Notes under the pieces: generated by a model | The model's database searches: none | What the model saw: only the letters and a program-made list of their open reading frames with translations | What the model was told of the DNA's origin: nothing | Shown here: positions 20,414-27,364 of the stretch, in pieces | Layout: each line of letters begins with the position of its first letter | Numbering within the stretch: position 1 is the stretch's first letter | Translations under genes and position numbers: made by a program | Assembly (NCBI GenBank): GCA_051883695.1 | Contig: JBJEUF010000147.1 | Span: 1-31,797 of the forward strand | Reading direction: 5' to 3' | Length of the DNA stretch: 31,797 bases | Source: UBA11524 sp051883695 | Lineage (GTDB): Bacteria; Bacillota; Clostridia; Christensenellales; Aristaeellaceae

Positions 20414-20444
20414 GGAAGAAGGGCGCGGTTCAGCGCCGCGCCCT
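20414..20444 (-). terminator. Terminator-like hairpin after the tail tube gene
   Basis: On the minus strand AGGGCGCGG (from 20444) pairs with CCGCGCCCT (to 20420) around a 7-base loop, followed by TTCTTCC. The 9-bp GC-rich stem with a short pyrimidine tail lies 8 bases after the tube stop and before the endolysin start. The tail is not a clean T-run, so termination is probably partial, which would favour tube over lysis gene expression. Confidence 0.6.
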
Positions 20445-20451
20445 CAATGGG

Positions 20452-21285
20452 TCAGTTCCAGTTCACATCGCCGGTGGATTCCGTGATGATCTCACCGTTG
20501 GCGTCCAACGGCTCGTAGTACAGATCGTACATCTTGTTGTCCGCGCGCTTCGGGTCAATGGCCGAGAAGGTCACGGCGTTGGTGGATGCAGACTTGTAGC
20601 TGTTGTCAAAGCCCGGCAGCGCGGTCACGCGGACGCGGGGCACGAACAGGTGCAGGTAGCCCTTGACGGCGCTCTCCGTGCAGTCCGTGCCGCTGGAATA
20701 CACCGGCCAGTGGGCGTACAGCGCACCCTTGGCGGTGGTAGAGTTGGTCTTCACCGTCGCGACAGAGGCGCCGTTCACGCGGCGGCGATAGGCCACGCGC
20801 AGCGTATCGCCGGTCTCCACATCGCCCTCAAAGAAGGTGATTTCGGTGGAGGGAGAGGTGTCCGTGGTGATCTTTACGGCAAATTTGCCGGCCGCAGCTT
20901 CATCCGCTTCGGTATAGCCGTTGATGCGGACGGACTTCTCCTGCACCTCGAAGGGCAGCGTGATTTTGAGCCCGGCCTTCACCTCATACAGCCGGCTCTC
21001 CAGCGTCGCCATGTCGCCCTGCTTCATGGAGACGGCATTGGCCATGGCGAACATGTCCAGCGTGAACTGGGAGCTGGCAAAGGTGAATTCCTACGCCTTG
21101 TCCGTCTCGATGAATGCCAGCGGATAGTTGCCCTGGCCGCCGTTGATGGGCTAGGTGTTGTTGGTTGCGCTCATATTGGCGGTGTTCACCTCGTAGTAGG
21201 AAAACACCTTGCCGTCGCAGCGCTCAAAGTCGATGTTGGGATTGTCGGCAATGTAGCCGGCAATCTGTTCAATGTACTGTGCCAT
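20452..21285 (-). CDS. Major tail tube protein (2 in-frame TAGs)
   Basis: A 277-residue beta-rich protein, start ATG (MAQYIEQIAGYIADN) after GGAGGATGATCCACA, stop TGA. TAGs are at 21151-21153 (codon 45) and 21091-21093 (codon 65). Between and after them the protein reads NYPLAFIETDKA-TAG-EFTFASSQFTLDMFAMANA, a beta-hairpin segment characteristic of tube proteins, where the TAG lies in an alternating hydrophobic strand. A strong hairpin follows the stop. Tube proteins stack as hexamers around the tape measure. The call is from position and pattern. Confidence 0.8.
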
Positions 21286-21300
21286 TGTGGATCATCCTCC

Positions 21301-21795
21301 TCATGGTTCGATAATGGTAATCTCCAGCCCCTTCCTGCGGGCATAGTCCAGCGTGGATTTTGTTCCGCCCGGCTGACCGTCATAGACGGCGATCAGGTGA
21401 GTCGCATGATCCACCAGCCAGCGGTTGCGCTTCTGGAGACAGCCGTTGTAATAATCCTGACTGAGACGCTCTACTCTGTTCGCTCGCTCCAGAATCCGCC
21501 TGTAGCGCGCCTGTTGCGATATGCTCCAGCTGAGCGCCTGCCTGTCATAAGGTACAGCTGCCCAGAGCTGAAGGTTCCTGTTCGGAAGCGTCTCCCTGAG
21601 GTCCAATACGATTTCTGCTGCCCAGATGTCTACGCCCCTTGACATCCCGGAAATGAAAACATTTACATCTTCGCGGGTCATTCTCAGGATGTTGCAGAAC
21701 AGCTGCTGCTTAATCCGTTCGCATCTTGGATCGCTTTCATTGCTGCCAAAGGGCAGCTTTTCAGGTCTGTATCCGGTAAATGCACACGATTTCAT
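21301..21795 (-). CDS. SLOG-superfamily (DUF1273 / YpsA-YoqJ-like) protein
   Basis: A 164-residue protein that follows the DUF1273 pattern along its whole length: CAFTGYRPEKLP at the start, FISGMSRGVDIWAAEIVLDL near residue 65, then AAVPYDRQALSWS, a RN-WLVDHATHLIAVYDG stretch, GGTKSTLDYARRKGL, and a C-terminal strand. SLOG folds bind nucleotide-derived ligands; the biological role of this family is poorly known, and YpsA of Bacillus affects cell division. The start is ATG behind GAGGTGG; a longer upstream frame is ignored because it lacks such a site. There is no in-frame TAG, and the gene stops at TGA. It has its own promoter and regulator, so it is an accessory (moron) gene placed between connector and tail genes. 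A role in defence, anti-defence or host control is inference only. Confidence 0.85.
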   Translation of the reverse strand: MKSCAFTGYRPEKLPFGSNESDPRCERIKQQLFCNILRMTREDVNVFISGMSRGVDIWAAEIVLDLRETLPNRNLQLWAAVPYDRQALSWSISQQARYRRILERANRVERLSQDYYNGCLQKRNRWLVDHATHLIAVYDGQPGGTKSTLDYARRKGLEITIIEP

Positions 21796-21829
21796 GGATT
21801 TTCCACCTCGGATCGGATAGAATTTTGGT

Positions 21830-21849
21830 TTGCAATGTATATATTGCAA
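21830..21849. promoter_or_regulatory. Operator 1 for the HTH regulator
   Basis: TTGCAAT, six bases, ATTGCAA: a 7-bp inverted repeat of 20 bp total, matching the site at 21884-21903. It overlaps the start region and the edge of the -10 box of the minus-strand SLOG promoter, so a bound regulator would block that promoter. Confidence 0.7.
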
Positions 21850-21877
21850 TTCTAACCGTTGGATCGCCTAAAATCAA
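21849..21877 (-). promoter_or_regulatory. Promoter of the SLOG gene
   Basis: On the minus strand a -35 box TTGATT (21872-21877) is followed after exactly 17 bases by a -10 box TAGAAT (21849-21854). Transcription should begin near 21842 and lead into the SLOG gene at 21795. The promoter lies between and against the two operators. No clear terminator separates the SLOG gene from the tail tube gene, so it could also transcribe the latter. Confidence 0.65.
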
Positions 21878-21883
21878 GGTATA

Positions 21884-21903
21884 TTGCAATGCTTTCATTG
21901 CAA
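21884..21903. promoter_or_regulatory. Operator 2 for the HTH regulator
   Basis: A perfect inverted repeat: TTGCAATG, a 4-base spacer, CATTGCAA. It has the same outer form, TTGCAAT-N6-ATTGCAA, as the site 54 bp to its left and lies 23 bp before the regulator's start codon. The shared sequence and length make binding by the adjacent HTH protein likely. Confidence 0.7.
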
Positions 21904-21926
21904 AACTTTGATGGGAGGGATGCGCG

Positions 21927-22166
21927 GTGCAGAAAATCCGGCAAGACGCAAATATTGGCCGGAAAATCCGGGAATTGCGCATCCAGGCGCACATGACGCA
22001 GGAGCAGGTGGTTGCCAAGCTCCAGCTGGCGGGATGTGACATATCGCGCAGCATCTACTCACAGATCGAAGGTGGGGATTACAACATTCGCGTTACCGAG
22101 CTGGTTGCGCTCAAACAGCTTTTCGGCGTAGACTACAATGCCTTCTTTGCAGGGCTGGAAGAGTAG
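21927..22166 (+). CDS. XRE-family helix-turn-helix regulator, probable repressor of the SLOG cassette
   Basis: The only gene on the plus strand: 79 residues with a GTG start behind GGGAGGGA. Residues from about 10 to 65 form a Cro/C1-type helix-turn-helix domain (IGRKIRELRIQAHMTQEQV, then SRSIYSQIEGGDYNIRVTEL). There is no extra domain, so it is a minimal DNA-binding protein. Two 20-bp inverted repeats of the form TTGCAAT-N6-ATTGCAA lie upstream at 21830 and 21884, between this gene and the divergent SLOG gene; they are the likely binding sites, and the gene may repress itself. The ORF ends at TAG 22164-22166. If TAG were read as sense, it would extend only five codons past TAG, to TGA at 22182-22184, so the gene works under either code. 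Confidence 0.85.
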   Translation: MQKIRQDANIGRKIRELRIQAHMTQEQVVAKLQLAGCDISRSIYSQIEGGDYNIRVTELVALKQLFGVDYNAFFAGLEE

Positions 22167-22170
22167 GATC

Positions 22171-22644
22171 TTACCACGTCGTGACGTAGGAAAACACGAT
22201 GTGGTACCTTCGATAACCGATGGTCTTTGCACCGAGATGGTACTCGTCTACATACTGAAACCGCAAGCCGCATACGTGGCTTTTTCCGGTCAGCAGCTCC
22301 TTGAGCCGCTGGCCGATTTGCTTGTCCCGCCGCTTGAGCCGGTCGTTGGAAACGTTGTAGAGGCAGTCGTTATGGACGTACACGTCAAAGGCGAGGTACT
22401 TCCGCAGCACATGGACCGTGCCCAGCGCCGCGCCCTCCGTTTCGTACCAGATGACGCGCACCTTTTCATCCGTCACCGGCTCGTCCGGCAGCGCGTCCTC
22501 AATGAAGTATCGCCCGATAAACTCGCGGAGGTTGTTCCGCTGGCCGTCGGGAATGCACATCAGTTCCTCCAGCTCCGCGTCCGGGAACAGCACGTCGCGA
22601 ATGACGTTGTTCATATTGTCGTGCCAGGTGCGCTGCTTCTTCAT
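22171..22644 (-). CDS. Probable tail terminator / tail-completion protein
   Basis: A 157-residue protein starting at an ATG that overlaps the previous gene's TGA (ATGA) and ending at TAA. There is no in-frame TAG. It is the last gene of the connector run and precedes the tail tube apart from the inserted regulator cassette, which is where the tail terminator usually lies. The protein has a mixed alpha/beta pattern with LRKYLAFDVYVHNDCLYN in the middle and a C-terminal strand ending in FSYVTTW. The assignment rests on position and size. Its 3' end converges with the plus-strand regulator. Confidence 0.6.
   Translation of the reverse strand: MKKQRTWHDNMNNVIRDVLFPDAELEELMCIPDGQRNNLREFIGRYFIEDALPDEPVTDEKVRVIWYETEGAALGTVHVLRKYLAFDVYVHNDCLYNVSNDRLKRRDKQIGQRLKELLTGKSHVCGLRFQYVDEYHLGAKTIGYRRYHIVFSYVTTW
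22172..22206. other. 12-bp hairpin at the convergent gene ends
   Basis: TACCACGTCGTG (22172-22183) pairs with CACGATGTGGTA (22195-22206), with one G-U-type mismatch, around an 11-base loop. It spans the last codons of the probable tail terminator gene and the end of the convergent regulator gene. No T-run follows on either strand, so a terminator role is only possible, not shown. Confidence 0.4.
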
Positions 22645-23198
22645 GAGCTCTTCACCGTCACATTTCCATAGTAGGCGCTGTCGGGCGTGGTGGCGAATAC
22701 GAGCTCGGTCATGGCGCCGAACTCTGCGCGCATCATGCGCACCGCATTTTCAACGAAGGCATTTCCGGTCTGGTTGAACGCTTCGGGCTATGCGTATTCG
22801 CTCCTGGCTCTGGACGGATGTCGCTCGGACAGATCGTCATCCCAGACGCTGCGTCCCGCAGGGCCCGCGTGAATGGCATCGCCGCCCGCCGCACTGCCGG
22901 AGCCCGCCTCCACGACCATCGCGCGCACCTCGTCCGCTTTTCCGGACGGTGAGTATCCGAAGTCCATGGAGACGGAATCGTTCGTGACGGCGGTTACGGT
23001 ATGCTCAAGATTCTGTGCGATCTCCTGCCGCCATGCCGGTTTGCCCGGCGCGCCTCCGCAGGTGGTCCGATCAACCTCCTGGCGCATATGGTTGAGCAGT
23101 CGCTGCCCCTCCAGCTCCAGAGCCTCCTTCGCTTCGTTCCGCAGAATGGACATCAGCGCGGCTTCGTCCAGCATAATCAGATTGCACCGTCCGTTCAT
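22641..23198 (-). CDS. HK97 gp10-like head-tail protein (1 in-frame TAG)
   Basis: A 185-residue protein with an ATG overlapping the preceding TGA. A longer open frame extends upstream, but MNGRCNLIML is the start coupled to the previous gene. TAG at 22788-22790 is codon 137, so this is the only TAG-bearing gene here with its first TAG beyond codon 80. The N-terminal half is helical; the middle has GSGSAAGGDAIHAGPAGRSV, and after the TAG comes PEAFNQTGNAFVENAVRMM, which resembles the C-terminus of gp10-type neck proteins. The stop TGA overlaps the next start. Role: probable tail-completion or neck protein. Confidence 0.7.
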
Positions 23199-23896
23199 GG
23201 CGCCTCCTCTCCGGCAGCCTTCCTCGCCATCAGGTTCAGAATGCCGCGCTCCTGTTTCAGATCCAGCTCCGTGCCAACGAGACTGACGATGCGGTAGCGG
23301 GAGTGGAGCAGGCTGAATTCGTCGCCGGTGCGCAGATTGCGGGTCCTTGCGTTCCACTGCACCTGCACAGTCAGCAGATGATCTGCCGTGATGCCCGGCG
23401 TGTTGTAGCCAACCGCGTAATCGGGACGCCCCGTGTACTCGGAATAGACGCAGGGAATCGAAGGGGCGATAATCTCGTCGAAAGCCTCGCGGATCAGAAA
23501 TCCCCGATCGTCCACCTGCTCATCCCTATGACGCTCGAAGGTCAGCATGGCGTTGCAGTCAATGGCCTGCGTGGTCTGGTTGTTGGGCAGATGCTGCACC
23601 TGCCAGTTGAGCATGTAGATCTGCCGATTGTCCATGCGGATGACGATGTCGCCCTTGCGGATCCGAACGTCATAGCTGGTCTTGAAATTGGAGTTAGCAT
23701 CCGAATTTCCGATTTTGGATTTCCAGTTGATGGGATAGTAGAGGGCCCGGAGATAAACAGGCTCATAGTCTTCGTCCTCGCGGGCGTACCAGTCCCGGAT
23801 CAGCTCGAAATCGTAGTTTGCATGGGGAACGTCGGTCGCCAGCCAGTCCCGGAAATCCTGCTGCTAGGTAGGCGGAATATAATACTTCAAAGGCAT
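23195..23896 (-). CDS. Head-tail joining region structural protein (1 in-frame TAG)
   Basis: A 233-residue protein with a start ATG (MPLKYYIPPT) directly behind TGAGGAGGA, so it is translationally coupled to the previous gene, whose TGA lies in that site. TAG at 23864-23866 is codon 11. The rest is rich in aromatic residues, with segments such as YLRALYYPINWKSKIGNSD and AIPC-type beta patches, and ends in KQERGILNLMARKAAG. The stop TGA overlaps the start of the next gene. The position in a run of small connector genes suggests a head-closure or neck protein. I cannot name a family with certainty. Confidence 0.65.
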
Positions 23897-23902
23897 TCCT
23901 CC

Positions 23903-24292
23903 TCACAGCAGCGTAAATCGCGTCATCTTGTAGTAGAGAACGCGCTGCCTGCTCAGCAGCTCTGCGACGGTCTGGCTGAGGTTTGCGTAGGGCTTGTCGG
24001 CATTGGTGATCGTCATGGCGTCGGTGGAATAGCCGACGATGCGGTTGACGTCGCTCTGCACGCGCCGGTAGAAGCCGATCTCCGCCGTGGTGAGCACGTA
24101 TTCATACTCGTCCGCGCTCTATGCGATGGATCCATCTTCGCTGTACTAGGTATAGCGCCCGGTCATGACGTACAGGTGCCGCACTGCCTGACGGACGATC
24201 TCCAGATAGTCCTCCGCGACCAGCTCAACCGGCGTATCCTGCCACTCGGTGCGCTGCTTCAGCTCCTGCGCCAGCTTCTCCATGTCCGTCAT
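23903..24292 (-). CDS. Probable head-tail connector / DNA-packaging adaptor (2 in-frame TAGs)
   Basis: A 129-residue, largely helical protein. The start ATG (MTDMEKLAQELK) is behind GAGGTGAACTGCC; the stop is TGA. TAGs at 24146-24148 (codon 49) and 24119-24121 (codon 58) are only eight codons apart. The size, helical character and place as the second gene after the capsid gene fit the adaptor that docks beneath the portal (gp6/gp15-like). The C-terminal half carries NADKPYANLSQTVAELL. The family is inferred from position. Confidence 0.65.
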
Positions 24293-24303
24293 GGCAGTTC
24301 ACC

Positions 24304-24726
24304 TCAATCCCTGTTCAGAAATTCACGATCCGGCATGCGCTCCTGCAGAAGCTGCAGCTTGCTGGCCGGCAGATCCATCTCTGCTGCCACGTCGCAGACT
24401 GCGTCCAGAAGGTAGGGCTCCTGAATGCCGTCCAGCCACGCCTTGACCTGCGAAGCCCGCTGGGACAGGCACCGGCGGATTTCCGCGGCGTCCAGAGCCG
24501 GCTGCGCATCGCTGTCGATAAAGCCCAGCTGTGCGGACAGCGCGCGGTCCTCAAGCCGCAGCAGCTTTTCGCCCTCGAAGAGCGCCGGCGCAATGCTCGC
24601 CAGATACTCGATATCGTCCCGCGAAAGCAGTGCAAAGGAGTGCGGCTGAATGGCGCGCTCTGAACCATTTTGCAGGATCATCCCAATCGCAAACTTTCGC
24701 GGATTGTATACCTTGAACTTTTCCAA
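24304..24726 (-). CDS. Small conserved head-module protein of unknown function (TTG start)
   Basis: A 140-residue protein directly after the capsid gene. The start is TTG, chosen because GGAGGTGAG lies 7 bases before it and no ATG occurs until residue 16. It is helical and acidic, with no in-frame TAG, and ends at TGA. The N-terminus (MEKFKVYNPRKFAIGMILQNG) is followed by a helical region ending in LLQERMPDREFLNRD. The position between capsid and connector genes suggests a minor head or connector-assembly role, but I recognise no family. It is one of the few complete late genes here without a TAG. Confidence 0.7.
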   Translation of the reverse strand: MEKFKVYNPRKFAIGMILQNGSERAIQPHSFALLSRDDIEYLASIAPALFEGEKLLRLEDRALSAQLGFIDSDAQPALDAAEIRRCLSQRASQVKAWLDGIQEPYLLDAVCDVAAEMDLPASKLQLLQERMPDREFLNRD

Positions 24727-24740
24727 ATTCTCACCTCCCG

Positions 24741-24767
24741 GGCGGAGAGTTTTTCAGTCTCTCCGCC
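24741..24767 (-). other. Perfect 9-bp hairpin between capsid gene and next gene
   Basis: GGCGGAGAG at 24741-24749 pairs perfectly with CTCTCCGCC at 24759-24767 around a 9-base loop. On the minus strand it lies 19 bases after the capsid stop and is followed directly by CGGGAGGTGAG, the ribosome site of the next gene, not by a T-run. It is therefore more likely to protect the capsid mRNA end or to damp translation of the next gene than to be a full terminator. Confidence 0.6.
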
Positions 24768-24785
24768 GCTCTGTCACGGACCGGC

Positions 24786-25787
24786 TCAGGTGGTGGAGTC
24801 GGTGTAGACGCTCATGGTCGGGGTCTTGCCGATCACGATGCCCGCGCCGAACCACTGATCCAGTCGAACCTCATAGGCCAGATCATCGATATTGGTGGCC
24901 TCCGTGGACTGCACGTCGCCTTCGTAGAGCACCTTCAGCGGGCGCATATCCGCGGATGCGCCGGAGGGCAGGACGTACAGGCGGTTCGTATCGATCACCG
25001 GGGTCACGTTGTCGCCCAGATAGGGGTTGACCAGGCTGACGACCTTGGCGCCGTAATAGGTGCCGATGAGACCGGTGCGCATGACCTCGTCGATCACCGC
25101 AGGCGAATACTGCTGGGTGGCCGTCGCCGCCGTGAAGCCGGTCTGCTCCGCCAGCTTGGAGATGATGGCGATGTCGCCCAGCAGGGAGACCGCTCCGGTG
25201 CGCATCCAGTGCTGGAGCATCGGATTCAGCACCGACTTGACGATGCCCGCACCGGTTCCGTAGAAGGGTGCGGACCAGTCCGTGACGGCGCCGTGCAGCA
25301 CGCTCTGGATGTACTCGATCTGCTTGAGCGTCATCTCATTGGCGGCGTCGCGGATCAGGTCGGCCATCTGGACGCGGCCGGTGCGCAGCTCGTACAGGTT
25401 GATCACGGGGCGGGCGGATACGGCGATGGTATCCAGCGTCACCTGCTTGTGTGCAACCTTGCTGCGTGCCGGAGTGGAGCCCTTCGCCTGAATGAACGCC
25501 TGAATTCCGTCCATCTTCACCTTGAAGGCCGCCTTCTCTCCGTAATTGACGCGCTTGACGTCGGCGACATGGTTCAGCCAGTCGGTCTGGGGACGGGTCA
25601 TTTCATTGACGGTGAAGCCCACCAGCTGACCGATCACGTACTTGTTGTGCGGGGTGGGATCGGAGGCCTACTCCGCAATCAGCTTTGCAGCCTTTTCCGC
25701 CTGGTCGGAGTCCACCCTTTCACCGCGCGCCTGGGCAGTGATCAGCTTCACCAGGCGGCTGTCGTTTCTGATTTCAATCGGATTCAT
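24786..25787 (-). CDS. Major capsid protein (1 in-frame TAG)
   Basis: A 333-residue protein following protease and decoration genes, hence the HK97-fold major capsid protein. The start ATG (MNPIEIRN) is behind GGAGGAATGATAG; the stop is TGA. The TAG at 25668-25670 is codon 40, in the short helical N-terminal segment that is often removed by the prohead protease. The remainder reads as a typical capsid, with ASDPTPHNKYVIGQL following the TAG and a beta-rich C-terminus ending in MSVYTDSTT. If TAG stopped translation, only a 39-residue leader would be made. A downstream ORF begins within the gene at 25637 but has no proper ribosome site. The fold was not tested, so the call rests on order, size and overall character. 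Confidence 0.85.
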
Positions 25788-25802
25788 CTATCATTCCTCC
25801 CA

Positions 25803-26246
25803 TCAGGTTCCGGACGGCTTCGTGTACTTGGCCACCGTGCCGTCTGCAGCGGGCTGTACGGCGTCGCCGGTGTTCAGCGCGGCGAACAGATCGGATGCCA
25901 CCGTCATAATCACCTGCTCGCCGGGCAGCAGGCGCTTCATGCGCACGTACTTTCCGGAGGGCAGCGTGTAGTCCGCCTCGTTCCATTCGGCGTTTTCGTC
26001 GACTTCCCATTCGTTCTCCACGAAGTAGACCTCATCCGTACCCACGCCGGTCACATTCTAGCGCAGGGCGGGATTGCCCCACAGCTCGGTCTTTTCCTCC
26101 ACGCGCAGAACGGTGTCCTTCGCAGCTGCGGTCTTTTTCACGCCGTCCGGGGTGATTTCCGCGAACACGCCGTTGATCAGCGGCTCGGCGGCGGTGTTGG
26201 CGCCATCGTAAACGTGGCCCATCAGCTTGGTCACATATCCAGCCAT
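25803..26246 (-). CDS. Probable head decoration or capsid-stabilising protein (1 in-frame TAG)
   Basis: A 147-residue protein between the prohead protease and the major capsid gene, where small decoration or capsid-cementing proteins commonly lie. The TAG is at 26058-26060 (codon 63), dividing it almost in half; the stop is TGA. The sequence is acidic and appears to be mostly beta strand, with the segment KYVRMKRLLPGEQVIMTV near the end. No enzyme motif is seen. The start ATG (MAGYVTK) follows a GGAGG-type site (AGGAGGATTGAGAAA). The role is inferred from position, size and composition; another minor head protein is possible. Confidence 0.6.
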
Positions 26247-26263
26247 TTTCTCAATCCTCCTTC

Positions 26264-27352
26264 TCAGGCCTTGCCCAGCAGGTCATCGTATTCGCCCCTG
26301 GCAGCGATGCCGCTGCCCATGGCGTAGGATGCGACCACCGGCCTCACAGCGGGCTTTTCCGCCTTGACAACCTCAGCAACCAGCGTGGCATAATCCGCCT
26401 TCCGGATGGCTTCTGCAATGACGTCCGCCTTGAGGTCCAGACCCTGGGTCTCGGCAAAGTGCGTCAGCTCCTGCTGCCTGGAGGCCAGCTCTGCAGCGGC
26501 CTTTTCTGCCCGGAGCTGTTCCGCTTCCGCCTTGAAGGGCGTCAGCTCGGCAACCTGCGTCTCAAGGCCGGCAATGCGCTCGTCCCTTTCCGCAAGCTGC
26601 GCCCGGCACTCGGCAAGCTCCGCTTCGCAGCGGCTGCGCTTCTTTTCAGCCTCCTCCAGCTCCTCGTCCTTCTTGCGCAGCTCCTCGTCGCACTCCGACT
26701 TCTGTTCCGCCTGCTGAAGCTTGCTCTCCAGCTCGGCAATGCGCTTATCCTTTTCGTCCATATCCGTTTCATCCCTTCCGCTATCGTTTTGTTCTTCGGC
26801 CACCAGCCTGAGCGCAGTGGCCTCCGGACAGGCGGGGTGAGTCACCACCGCCATGCCAATCAGCTCGTTGCCCTCCGCTGCGTCGATCACCTGTACGCCG
26901 TCCTGCTCCGTCAGCAGCGCGACCGAAATCTCAAAGGAGAAGTTCAGCGCCCCTGCATGATACAGGCGGCAGAGCGTTTCACACAGCTCGGGCTGCCGCT
27001 TGGGAATGCGCGCCTCGCCGATCAGGCTGACGACGCCTTCCGCATCCACTGCGCGGTAGAAAGCAAAAAACGAGCCGATCTGCTCGCTTCCAAATCTGCC
27101 GGACTGCGCGTCCAGCATGTGGGTCTATCCCTGCGTGTCGCCGCGCCGCAGCCGGTTGGCGTCGGCGCACTAGGGCAGACAGGTGTATTTCGCGGCGTTG
27201 GCGACGATGTTGTCGATGAACGCCGCGCTCACTGCAAAACCGTTGCGATTTGGCCGCGTCGAGAACATCCGCATGAGCACCGTCATGTAAATGTCGTTCT
27301 GCCGCGCCTCCGCCAGCTCAACATGCAGCGCTTCGAAGATCACTTTCTGCAT
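26264..27352 (-). CDS. Prohead maturation protease with coiled-coil scaffold tail (2 in-frame TAGs)
   Basis: A 362-residue protein, start ATG behind GGAGGTATGAG, stop TGA. The N-terminal ~190 residues look like an assemblin-type (S78/S21-like) protease: a likely catalytic His78 (in THMLD) and Ser139 (in NFSFEIS). From about residue 195 to 290 there is a long charged coiled coil rich in Glu, Lys, Ala and Leu, as in proteases fused to an internal scaffold. TAGs lie at 27170-27172 (codon 61) and 27125-27127 (codon 76), the second only two codons before the putative catalytic His. It lies between portal and capsid genes, the normal place for head maturation. It should assemble inside the prohead, cleave scaffold and capsid N-termini, and then be lost. 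The active-site assignment is by pattern only. Confidence 0.8.
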
Positions 27353-27364
27353 CTCATACCTCCA

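Noticed and set aside
27125..27172. Protease and scaffold as two separate genes divided by the TAGs
   Set aside because: The part after the TAGs begins within the protease domain, two codons before the putative catalytic His, and no ribosome site precedes it.
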